In this document: one piece after another, positions 46,975 through 55,026 of the stretch
Numbering within the stretch: the stretch's first letter is position 1
Layout of the letters: each line of letters starts with the position of its first letter
Assembly: GCA_031295385.1 (NCBI GenBank)
Contig: JAUMOL010000010.1
Coordinates: 62,001 to 126,000, forward strand
Origin: Collinsella sp.
GTDB lineage: Bacteria > Actinomycetota > Coriobacteriia > Coriobacteriales > Coriobacteriaceae
DNA: 64,000 nucleotides
Direction of reading: 5' to 3'
The notes under the pieces: model-generated
What the model saw: only the letters and a program-made list of their open reading frames with translations
The model's database searches: none
What the model was told of the DNA's origin: nothing
Translations under genes and position numbers: made by a program

Positions 46975-49044
46975 CTATCGAACCGAAGAATCGCCCGAGG
47001 CCGAAGAGGTATCGGGCTCGTCATAAATCACGCCGAGCACGTCGCGCACGACATGCATCGCGGTATCTGAGCCGCCGCCGCCCTGCTCCAGGACAGTAGC
47101 GATGACATACTTGGGGTCATCGGCCGGTGCATAGGCGCAGAACCACGCATATTCGTCCTCGCCGCTTTTCTCGCCCGTGCCCGACTTGCCGTATACCTGC
47201 GGCGTCAGGGTGCCAAAGTGAGCCGCCAGGGACGTCGATGCCGTGTAAATCACATCGTGCATGCCGTTGCGAACAAGAGCCAAATCCGAATCGCTGTTGA
47301 TCTTGGCCTCCAGGCGCTTCTTCTTGCCCTTGCCGTTGTACTTATAGGCATCGCCGTCGCCATCGCGCGACACGGCAGACAAAAACACGTGAGGCACGTA
47401 CTGTTTGCCGCCGTTGGCAAGACCCATATAGGCGCACGCCATCTGCAGGGGCGTCACCAGGATGTCGCCCTGACCGATGGCAATGTTGGTCATATCGCCG
47501 GCATTCCACTTGCGGTCCTCGGCAGATGCGTCGGTGAAGTACGACTCTTTCCACTCGGCATCGGGAATACGGCCCGCGCCCTCACTCGGCAGATCGATAC
47601 CGCAGGTCTTGCCTAGACCCCAGCGACGAAAGACCTCCTGCAGACCCTCGGGATGTTGCTCGTCATAAAAGAACGCCTTGCCCATGTCGTAGAAGACAGG
47701 GTCGCACGAGTTGGCGATACCCGACTGCAGCGTCATGGTGCCGTGGCCGGAATGCAGCCAGCAGTACTTGCCCCACGACTTGCCCAGACCCGTCCAATAA
47801 CCCGTGCAGTTGGTCGTCTGCCCCGACGTGTAGGTTCCAAACTCAAGACCGGCCAGTGCCGAGAGCGGCTTGATGGTCGAGGCCGACATGTACTGTCCGC
47901 TAATGGCGCGGTTGAGCAGCGGGTGCGAACCCTTGTCATCATTGAGCTCGGTCCACACGTCATTTGAGACGCCGCCGATAAAGACGGACGGATCAAACTT
48001 GGGCTCGCTCGCCATGCCCAGGATCTCGCCATTGTTGGGATCGAGACACACCACAGCGCCGTTGCCGGCATTGCTGTAGCCGGTGGTCTTGGCAAGCTCG
48101 ATAGCGCTCGCCAGCGCCGTCTCACAGGCCTGCTGGATCTTAAGGTCGAGCGTGAGCTTAATGTCGGAGCCGGCCTTCGCGGGCACAGCGCCGGCCTGAC
48201 CGGTCACATTGCCCGATGCATCGACCTTGACGGTCTGCTCGCCACGAATACCCTGCAGCAAGTTTTCGTAGTAGCTCTCAACGCCCGCCTGGCCCACGAT
48301 ATCGCCCGACTGGTACGTAATCTTGCCAGCAGAAGCATCATCATCGCCAGAGGTTTTCTTATTCTGGGCCTCGAGCTGCTCGGAGGTAATGGTGCCGGTA
48401 TAGCCCAAGATATGGCATGCCGTCTCGCCATATGGATACTGACGCTCGGTACGCTCGGCAATCTTGACGCCCGGGAACTCGCCGGCATGCTCCTGAATAT
48501 AGGCAACCGTGGAGCGACGGACGTCCGTCGCGATGGTATGCAGGCTCTGAGCGCCCTCTGTATTGTCCTGAATATTGCGAAGGACCGCCACGTAAGGCAT
48601 TCCAAGCACGTTGGCAAGATGGCGAACCAGAACCTCATCCTCGGCAAGGTCGCGGTAGGCCACGACAGCAAGTGAGGGACGGTTCTGGACAAGCGCCACG
48701 CCATTGCGGTCGAGGATGCGACCGCGCACAGCGGGTGTTGTAACGGTGCGAGTCTGATTACTATTGGCCTGCTTCTCGTAATAGTCCGATGAGACCATCT
48801 GCATGCCCCACAGCTTGACGGCAAGCGCCGCAAACATCGCGCCCACACCCGTGGTGAGGATGGAAAAGCGGCCCTTAAAGGCGGTCGCCGCGGTATTGCC
48901 CTCGCCCTCGGTGGCGCGCGGGGCCGTTCCATGCTGCGTATCGTAGGTAAAACGGGAATCGCCACGACGCATGATGACCAGCGCGACCACGATGGCCACA
49001 ACCAGCACGATACCGGCGATAATAACCGTCAACTGGGAAGACAT
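46975..49044 (-). CDS. mrdA: Penicillin-binding protein 2 (elongation transpeptidase)
   Basis: Class B transpeptidase paired with RodA. The 689-residue protein has two N-terminal hydrophobic segments (about 7-25 and 61-82, one more than the usual single anchor), a dimerisation domain with VRGRILDRNGVALVQNRPS, and the transpeptidase domain: SASTIKP with catalytic serine 389 and lysine 392, SGIANSCDPVF, and KSGTGEK. The last 15 residues are serine-rich. Confidence 0.95.
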   Translation of the reverse strand: MSSQLTVIIAGIVLVVAIVVALVIMRRGDSRFTYDTQHGTAPRATEGEGNTAATAFKGRFSILTTGVGAMFAALAVKLWGMQMVSSDYYEKQANSNQTRTVTTPAVRGRILDRNGVALVQNRPSLAVVAYRDLAEDEVLVRHLANVLGMPYVAVLRNIQDNTEGAQSLHTIATDVRRSTVAYIQEHAGEFPGVKIAERTERQYPYGETACHILGYTGTITSEQLEAQNKKTSGDDDASAGKITYQSGDIVGQAGVESYYENLLQGIRGEQTVKVDASGNVTGQAGAVPAKAGSDIKLTLDLKIQQACETALASAIELAKTTGYSNAGNGAVVCLDPNNGEILGMASEPKFDPSVFIGGVSNDVWTELNDDKGSHPLLNRAISGQYMSASTIKPLSALAGLEFGTYTSGQTTNCTGYWTGLGKSWGKYCWLHSGHGTMTLQSGIANSCDPVFYDMGKAFFYDEQHPEGLQEVFRRWGLGKTCGIDLPSEGAGRIPDAEWKESYFTDASAEDRKWNAGDMTNIAIGQGDILVTPLQMACAYMGLANGGKQYVPHVFLSAVSRDGDGDAYKYNGKGKKKRLEAKINSDSDLALVRNGMHDVIYTASTSLAAHFGTLTPQVYGKSGTGEKSGEDEYAWFCAYAPADDPKYVIATVLEQGGGGSDTAMHVVRDVLGVIYDEPDTSSASGDSSVR

Positions 49045-49057
49045 CTACGGGCCTCCC

Positions 49058-49624
49058 CTATTTGAGCTTGCGGGTCTTGGGCTTAAAGCGCATACCCGCC
49101 TGGCGTCCGCCACGTGCGGAGAATCCATAGCCGGACTGCGGCACGACGCCGGACATCAAAAACGGAATGGCAACCAGACCCGTCAGGATCGAGGACGGCA
49201 GCGCATGGCCGAAGATCGCCACGACAAAGCTCGTCTCCAAACCCATAAACAGCAAGATGATGCTGTAGATCACATTAATGACGAGCGCAAAGGCGCCCAC
49301 AGTGACGCCGCGCGCGCTCGGGGTACCGCCCGTCTGACCGACGGCGCTGTGCACCAGGGCAAAAGAACCCACGGTCAGCAGGAGCGACATAACGCCCACC
49401 GGCACGGCAGCGGACAGGTCATAAAACAAGCCGCTGCAAAAACCGCACACGACGGCACGGGTCGGGTCGCCCGAGAACACGCTTAGGCACACCAGGATAA
49501 TCATGAAGTTGACGCGACCGCCCGCAATGGAGATCTGCGGTGCCAGGCCTGCCTGCAGCAGCACGCACACGATGGCGGCGATTACAAACGTACGGGAGCT
49601 CATCCCCTGCTCGTGTAGATCCAT
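49058..49624 (-). CDS. mreD: Rod-shape-determining protein MreD
   Basis: Small multispanning membrane protein of the elongasome. The 188 residues contain about five hydrophobic segments (FVIAAIVCVLLQAGL and others) and the MreD-type PVGVMSLLLTVGS. The C-terminal 25 residues are basic. ATG 49624 has AGGGGG at seven bases, while ATG 49630 sits too close to it. Identification rests largely on its place between mreC and mrdA. Confidence 0.87.
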   Translation of the reverse strand: MDLHEQGMSSRTFVIAAIVCVLLQAGLAPQISIAGGRVNFMIILVCLSVFSGDPTRAVVCGFCSGLFYDLSAAVPVGVMSLLLTVGSFALVHSAVGQTGGTPSARGVTVGAFALVINVIYSIILLFMGLETSFVVAIFGHALPSSILTGLVAIPFLMSGVVPQSGYGFSARGGRQAGMRFKPKTRKLK

Positions 49625-49635
49625 GGACATGCCCC

Positions 49636-50634
49636 CTATTCGCTCGAGCCGGAATCGGTCGTCTCGGACGTGTCGGAACTGTCATCCGAACTCTCGTCCT
49701 TCGTCTTGGTCGCAGCATCGCGCGACGTTCCCTGCGGCGTGCTGTTGGCCGTACTCACGTCCTCATCCGAGGCCGACTGTTCGTCGGTCAGCGAGGTAAT
49801 GACCAGCACTTCCTCGTTGTTCTCGGCCGTCGTCTGAGCGCGCACCACAATGGTGTAGTACACATCGTTTGCCGATTTCTCAACCGACGAGACGGTGCCG
49901 AGCGGTAGACCCTTGGGGAACACGCCACCGATGCCCGAGGTCACGATGATGTCGCCAACCTTAACATCGGAGTCGACGCTCACGTACTCAAGACGCAGCG
50001 TGCCGTCAGCCTGACCCTGCAGCATGCCCTGGGCGCGCGTGTCCTGCACCATGGCGGATACGCCGGAGTTCTCGTCGCCAATCAGGCGCACGGTGGACGT
50101 TTTGGCCGAGACTTCGATGATCTGGCCGATAACACCGGCCGAACTCGTCACAGGCATGTTGATGGTAAGCCCGTCGGCAGAACCCTTATCAATCGTGACG
50201 GTCGAGGTCCAGGCATCGCCCGAGGCACCAACGATACGAGCTGCGGTCGATTTAAGGTTGTAGGTCGACTGCAGGCCGACCAGCCCCTCCAGACGCTCAG
50301 CGGTCTTTTGAGCCTCGGAGAGCTCAGCAACCTTAGAGGTCAGCTCCTCGTTTTGTTTCTTGAGCTCGTCGAGCGTGTCCTGCGACGCCGTTAGGTTAGA
50401 GAACACGTTGCCGATCGCATTGAAGGGAGCCGCCACGGCCGAACCCACAAAGCGCACCGGCGAGGTAATCGTCGTCACGCCCGAGCGCACGGCATGAATC
50501 GGTCCTGCCTCGCCCTCGCGGATGTAAAACGTGAGCAGCAACACCGAAATCAGGCTGAAAACAATCAACGGGCGCATACCCGTTGATTGTCGCTTGGTAT
50601 TCAGATTTGTGGAGAAACCCGAAGATCGTGCCAA
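49636..50634 (-). CDS. mreC: Rod-shape-determining protein MreC
   Basis: Periplasmic-side scaffold with one membrane segment (PLIVFSLISVLLLTFYI near 23-40), a coiled coil (about 78-115, SQDTLDELKKQNEELTSKVAEL) and two beta-barrel domains (ARIVGASGDAWTSTVTIDKGSADG, VISSAGVIGQI). A low-complexity Ser/Asp/Thr tail of about 40 residues closes it. Starts at TTG with AAGGTGG seven bases upstream. Follows mreB. Confidence 0.93.
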   Translation of the reverse strand: MARSSGFSTNLNTKRQSTGMRPLIVFSLISVLLLTFYIREGEAGPIHAVRSGVTTITSPVRFVGSAVAAPFNAIGNVFSNLTASQDTLDELKKQNEELTSKVAELSEAQKTAERLEGLVGLQSTYNLKSTAARIVGASGDAWTSTVTIDKGSADGLTINMPVTSSAGVIGQIIEVSAKTSTVRLIGDENSGVSAMVQDTRAQGMLQGQADGTLRLEYVSVDSDVKVGDIIVTSGIGGVFPKGLPLGTVSSVEKSANDVYYTIVVRAQTTAENNEEVLVITSLTDEQSASDEDVSTANSTPQGTSRDAATKTKDESSDDSSDTSETTDSGSSE

Positions 50635-50655
50635 ATGGAATCCACCTTTTGGAAA

Positions 50656-51699
50656 TTAAGCATTGGTCTGGACGAAGCCGCCATCAAACGCATTGGCCTC
50701 GAGCACGCGGGCACAGCCGTTAACGACGTTATCGAGCGCCGTGGGGCTGACGTTGACCGAAACGCCGGTCTCATCGCGCAGGCGCACGTCGAGACCGCGC
50801 AGCAGCGCGCCGCCACCGGTCAGCAAAATGCCGTAGTACATAAGGTCCGAGGCGAGATCGGGAGGTGTAGCGTCGAGTGCGTCCTTGACAGCCTTGGCCA
50901 TCTCGTCGAGCGGCTTGTTGAGCGCGCGACGAATCTCCTCGCTCTCGATGCGCACGGTCTTGGGCAGACCCGTGATCACGTCGCGGCCGTTGACCTCGAC
51001 GTCGAGCTCGTCCTTGAGCGGCACGGCGGAGCCGACCTTGATCTTGATGTCCTCTGCCGTACGCTCACCGATGGCCAAGTTGTAGGCATCACGAACGTGC
51101 GTGAGGATGGCCTGATCGAACTCGTCGCCGGCAATACGGATGGACTGCGAGACGACGATACCGCCCATAGCGATAACGGCAACCTCGGTGGTACCGCCAC
51201 CGATGTCGATGACCATAGAGCCGGTGGGTTCCTCGACGGGCAGGTCGGCGCCGATAGCGGCGGCCATGGGCTCTTCGATCAGATAGGCCTGGCGGGCGCC
51301 GGCCTGGATCGTGGCCTCAAAGACGGCACGCTTCTCGACCGACGTGACACCGGAGGGAACGCAGACGACAACGCGCGGACGCGGGGTCCACGGATAGCGC
51401 TTCTCGGACGCCTTGTCGATAAAGTAGCGGAGCATGGCCTCGGTAACATCGAAGTCGGCGATGACGCCGTCCTTCAGGGGACGAACGGCCACGATGTTGC
51501 CGGGCGTACGGCCGAGCATGCGCTTTGCCTCGATACCGACCGCCAGGATGCGCTCGTCGTTCTTGTCGATGGCGACGACGGAGGGCTCGCGAATGACGAT
51601 ACCCTTGCCGCGCACGGAGACAAGCGTATTTGCGGTGCCGAGGTCGATGGCAAGATCGCCCGCATAGCTACCGAAGAACATATCCATCAAAGAAAACAA
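50656..51699 (-). CDS. mreB: Actin-like rod-shape protein MreB
   Basis: Filament that positions elongation synthases. The 347-residue protein shows LAIDLGTANTLVSVRGKGIVIREPSVVAID at the N terminus, MVIDIGGGTTEVAVIAMGGIV (phosphate 2), and LLTGGGALLRGLD (adenosine). The start TTG at 51699 has AGGAG five bases upstream; ATG 51687 is the alternative. Presence of the full mreBCD-rodA-mrdA set implies rod or coccobacillary growth. Confidence 0.97.
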   Translation of the reverse strand: MFSLMDMFFGSYAGDLAIDLGTANTLVSVRGKGIVIREPSVVAIDKNDERILAVGIEAKRMLGRTPGNIVAVRPLKDGVIADFDVTEAMLRYFIDKASEKRYPWTPRPRVVVCVPSGVTSVEKRAVFEATIQAGARQAYLIEEPMAAAIGADLPVEEPTGSMVIDIGGGTTEVAVIAMGGIVVSQSIRIAGDEFDQAILTHVRDAYNLAIGERTAEDIKIKVGSAVPLKDELDVEVNGRDVITGLPKTVRIESEEIRRALNKPLDEMAKAVKDALDATPPDLASDLMYYGILLTGGGALLRGLDVRLRDETGVSVNVSPTALDNVVNGCARVLEANAFDGGFVQTNA

Positions 51700-51758
51700 C
51701 GCAACTCCTGATGTGTTGGATGATTGCTGGAAAACTACTAGTTCATGATACTAGCGCA

Positions 51759-51792
51759 AGCCCGGCACCTCACTTGCGGTGAAGCACCGGGC
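51759..51792. repeat. Imperfect hairpin in the mreB leader region
   Basis: GCCCGGCACCTCAC and GTGAAGCACCGGGC are arms around five bases. Without a T-run it may be a weak terminator of the TPR operon or a leader structure for mreB. An ACTAGT-containing palindrome lies at 51735-51753. Confidence 0.45.
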
Positions 51793-51814
51793 AAAACTAA
51801 ATCCCATAAGGTCA

Positions 51815-53119
51815 CTACTGGTTGTCAGCAGCCGAGAAATCCATATCGAGCGAGGAAACGGCCCAGCCGATATGGTTGTCGGAGCGCACGAATTGGACGG
51901 TGTACTCCTGCTCGCCGCCCTTGGACAGCGACGCCTTAACCTTGGCGGTCGTCTCGGTCATGGACTGATCCATGCCCTCGACGGACACGGTGGCACCCTG
52001 CGGAATCGAGGAGATGATCATCGACTTAGCGTCCTCGGACAGGCTCGAGGCCAGGCAAGACTCGGCCTTTGCGGTGTCACCGTCGCCGGCAGCCTGGAAC
52101 AGATCGGTAACCACAGATTCCTGAGACGGGAAGCCAAAGCCGCGCGTGTAGGCAAAGCCCAGACCGCCCGCGGCGATCAAAATGAGCAGAAGCAGCACAA
52201 TGAAGACTTTGAGACCCGTGTGGCGATGGCGACGACGGACCTTGGCCTGCTTACGATCCTGACGGTCCTGCTGGACCATCTCGGACTCGGACAGCGTAAA
52301 GAAACCGGTGTCCGAGGGATCGGGCATAAACTGACCGGTCGCGCCCGTAGGATCGAGCGGATCGACGGCAGGAGCGTCCATCGCGGGCGCCGGAGCCGTG
52401 GCCATAGCCGTCTGGGCGGATAGCGCGGCAAGCGAATCGTGAACGCGGGCAAGCTCATCGGCCTGCTCGGAGGTGAGCTGGTAGATGCCATCGGCAGTAG
52501 CGGCGTTAAAGGCGTCGAGTGCGTCGGAGGGGCGGCCGGCGGCAGAAAGTGCCTGACCCATGCCGGCGTTGAGCGCACGCGTGTCGTCGCGGGGGCCGGC
52601 AAAGTCGATAGCCGTGCGGTAGGTCTCCACGGCATCCGCCGGACGGCCGAGTTTAATGAAGCAACGACCAAGCTCGCCGAGTGCGGCGGCAGGAGCCGGA
52701 TTGGCGCCGTCGATGGCAGCCTGACGGAAGGCAGTACCCGCGTTGGCATAGTCGCCCGACTGGAACAGCGCGTTACCCAGGCCCAGATAGGCCTTGAACG
52801 GCGTGGCATAGGAAGCATCCTGCGTAGCAGCAGAGAACGCCTGGGCGGCCGTCGTGTAGTCGCCCACGGCGGCGAGCGCCTTGCCGCGGTTGGTGAGCAG
52901 TGCGCCGCGCTTGCCGTAGGTGCCGTCGTTGAGAGCGGCGGCATAGGCCTCGGCGGCCTCGGCATACATGCCCAGGTGCATCAAGGCGTTACCACGAAGG
53001 TGATCGGCCTCGCCCATAATCTCATCGGGAGTTTTTGCCGCCCCAAGCATCTGGGCTGCAGCGGAAAAATCACCCGCGCGGTAAGCGGCGCGGCCCTGTT
53101 GGATCAGCTGGCTATTCAA
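51815..53119 (-). CDS. TPR-repeat protein with C-terminal membrane anchor and extracytoplasmic domain
   Basis: The 434-residue protein has about six tetratricopeptide-like repeats in residues 1-215 (AAYRAGDFSAAAQ, EAYAAALND, TAAQAFSAAT, AGTAFRQAAI, ETYRTAIDF, DAFNAATAD), a linker with an Ala/Pro stretch, a basic segment VRRRHRHTGLK, a membrane helix near 308-328, and a C-terminal domain of about 105 residues with a NTF2/DUF4878-like feel. Function unknown. Starts at TTG with AAGGGGAC upstream. Precedes the cyclophilin gene by 12 bp on the opposite side of the same transcript. Confidence 0.7.
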   Translation of the reverse strand: MNSQLIQQGRAAYRAGDFSAAAQMLGAAKTPDEIMGEADHLRGNALMHLGMYAEAAEAYAAALNDGTYGKRGALLTNRGKALAAVGDYTTAAQAFSAATQDASYATPFKAYLGLGNALFQSGDYANAGTAFRQAAIDGANPAPAAALGELGRCFIKLGRPADAVETYRTAIDFAGPRDDTRALNAGMGQALSAAGRPSDALDAFNAATADGIYQLTSEQADELARVHDSLAALSAQTAMATAPAPAMDAPAVDPLDPTGATGQFMPDPSDTGFFTLSESEMVQQDRQDRKQAKVRRRHRHTGLKVFIVLLLLILIAAGGLGFAYTRGFGFPSQESVVTDLFQAAGDGDTAKAESCLASSLSEDAKSMIISSIPQGATVSVEGMDQSMTETTAKVKASLSKGGEQEYTVQFVRSDNHIGWAVSSLDMDFSAADNQ

Positions 53120-53130
53120 GGAAGTCCCCT

Positions 53131-53673
53131 TTACTCGTGAACGATCTCGACATGGACGATCTCGTCGCCGGCACGCAGCTGCGAAATCACATCAAGACCC
53201 TCGACCGTGGTACCAAAGACGGTGTAACCGGAATCGAGGTTATGCTGGGCGCCCAGGCAGAAGTAGAACTGCGAACCCGCGGAATCGGGGTCCATGGAGC
53301 GTGCCATTGCAAGGGCACCATCGACATGGCTGTTGCGCGGATTGGTGGCAAACTCGCCCTTAATGCAGTAGCCGGGGCCACCGGTACCGGGCATGCCGTC
53401 GGGGCCCTCAAGACCGGCAGCGACGTCGGCGCCGGACATATCGCGGGTATTGGGGTCGCCGCCCTGAATGACAAAGCCGGGCACATAGCGATGGAACTTA
53501 AGGCCATCATAGAAGCCCATCGTGGAAAGCTCGCAGAAGTTCGCGACATGAATGGGAGCGCCCTCGCCGTCAAACTTGACCTTGATGGTACCCTTCGACG
53601 TCTCGATAACGGCGCACTCGTCGCCGGCAAGCTGATACTCGGGCGTGTAGAGCTCTTTCTTAAAACCAAACAT
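53131..53673 (-). CDS. Peptidyl-prolyl cis-trans isomerase, cyclophilin type
   Basis: Catalyses proline isomerisation. The 180-residue protein has FHRYVPGFVIQGGDPNTRDM, GGPGYCIKGEF, ALAMARSMDPDSAGSQFYFCL and YTVFGTTVEGLDVI, matching the cyclophilin core including the catalytic arginine. It is cytosolic (no signal peptide). Preceded by its own promoter at 53713-53742. Confidence 0.95.
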   Translation of the reverse strand: MFGFKKELYTPEYQLAGDECAVIETSKGTIKVKFDGEGAPIHVANFCELSTMGFYDGLKFHRYVPGFVIQGGDPNTRDMSGADVAAGLEGPDGMPGTGGPGYCIKGEFATNPRNSHVDGALAMARSMDPDSAGSQFYFCLGAQHNLDSGYTVFGTTVEGLDVISQLRAGDEIVHVEIVHE

Positions 53674-53712
53674 GTGGTTCCTTCCTCGTGCGTTTAAAGC
53701 ATATTTGTACGA

Positions 53713-53742
53713 ATTGTAGCAATAAGCATGCGCTTACATCAA
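53713..53742 (-). promoter_or_regulatory. Promoter of the cyclophilin-TPR transcript
   Basis: TTGATG (53737-53742), 18 bp, TACAAT (53713-53718) on the minus strand. Confidence 0.7.
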
Positions 53743-53780
53743 TTGCGCACGTAGGTTATGCCGACTATGGCGAACTAATT

Positions 53781-54923
53781 TTAGGAACGCTGCTGCGGCT
53801 TCCAGGAGCCCACGTTGGCGTCGTACTGATTAAGCGCGCTGTTGCCACTCTGCGCGATGGGCGCCAGGATCTCGCTTTGGTGGGAACTCATCGACTCGCC
53901 ATCGGGAATGGCCAGCGAGATGTCCCAACTCTGGCAGATCACGTCGACGCGCTCATACATCCACTCGGCAAGCTGCTTTAAGTGGGCGATGTCGTCCGCA
54001 TAGACCGTATCGTCTTGGTACTTAAGGTTGTTAAGCTCATCTTGCGTCTTTTTGATCTGGTCGCGCAGGGCGTAGGCACTCTGCGACAGCTCCTGACGGG
54101 TGGACAGCGGCGTTCGGAGATAGCCGTTGTTAAAGGAATCGATGACCTCGCCGATCTGGTCCTCGTCACCGTAGGACACGATGGTCTGATACAGACCGTC
54201 GAGCCTGGTATAGAGCTGATCATCGGTGAGCACGGTTTCTTCCTGGACCACCTCGGCAGAATCGTCCTGCTTGGAATCGTCCTCAGTCGCCTCGCCCTTT
54301 TGGCGCGTGGGGAAGGTGGTCTGCGCGGCCTGGCCAAACTGGTCATAGAAGCCAGGCATGACACCCATGGGATCGGCCGTCACGAACCAATAGGCACCGC
54401 CGCAAAGGACGGCAAGGACCGCGATGACGATGAGCGGCTTGGGGATATGACGCTTGTGCTTGTGATAGGCGTCCTCGTCGGGATGCACCTTGCGCTTGGG
54501 TTTTTGAGCATCGTCATGCAGGGAAACGGGCGTGGGAATATCGACCTTGGGGATACCGAAATCCTTATCGAAAGCCGGCAGCACGCAGGTCTCGTTAGGA
54601 TCGGCGGCGTCCGAAAGAACCGCGGCAGCCGAGGCGGGCGCATGCGGCACCTCGGTATCGATCTGCTCTTGCGTTAGGCGCGGAAAGCCCGCCGTGCGGC
54701 CCGCTGCCAGGTCGGATGCGGCCGCGTCCTCGGAGAGGATACCCGGAGCGGGGCGTCCGCATTTGGGGCACGTACGATCGTGCGGAGAAAGACGGGCACC
54801 GCAGCCCTCACAGAACACGAACTCGGTGTGCTCGGGACCATCGCCCGGACCCACATAGGCGTTGCAGTAGGGGCAGAACGAGGCGCCGTCCTCGATAGTC
54901 TTAAGGCAATGCGGGCAGATCAC
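53781..54923 (-). CDS. Double zinc-ribbon membrane protein of unknown function
   Basis: The 380-residue protein begins with two zinc ribbons (ICPHCLKTIEDGASFCPYC and CEGCGARLSPHDRTCPKC), each with two CxxC pairs. A disordered acidic and basic linker follows, then a membrane helix (PLIVIAVLAVLCGGAYWFV, about 165-185) and an extracytoplasmic helical domain of 190 residues with a likely coiled coil (QLYTRLDGLYQTI, SAYALRDQIKKTQDELNNL). Similar zinc-ribbon plus anchor proteins occur in Coriobacteriia, but no function is assigned. GTG 54923 has AAGAGG five bases upstream. Confidence 0.7.
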   Translation of the reverse strand: MICPHCLKTIEDGASFCPYCNAYVGPGDGPEHTEFVFCEGCGARLSPHDRTCPKCGRPAPGILSEDAAASDLAAGRTAGFPRLTQEQIDTEVPHAPASAAAVLSDAADPNETCVLPAFDKDFGIPKVDIPTPVSLHDDAQKPKRKVHPDEDAYHKHKRHIPKPLIVIAVLAVLCGGAYWFVTADPMGVMPGFYDQFGQAAQTTFPTRQKGEATEDDSKQDDSAEVVQEETVLTDDQLYTRLDGLYQTIVSYGDEDQIGEVIDSFNNGYLRTPLSTRQELSQSAYALRDQIKKTQDELNNLKYQDDTVYADDIAHLKQLAEWMYERVDVICQSWDISLAIPDGESMSSHQSEILAPIAQSGNSALNQYDANVGSWKPQQRS

Positions 54924-55026
54924 GGCATCCTCTTTTCGAAGCAATTCAAACAATCGAGGTTAGAGCATAACATCGCCACGGCCCCACAGGAACAAGGCAC
55001 CAATTCAACATCGCCAGGGCGCGTAG

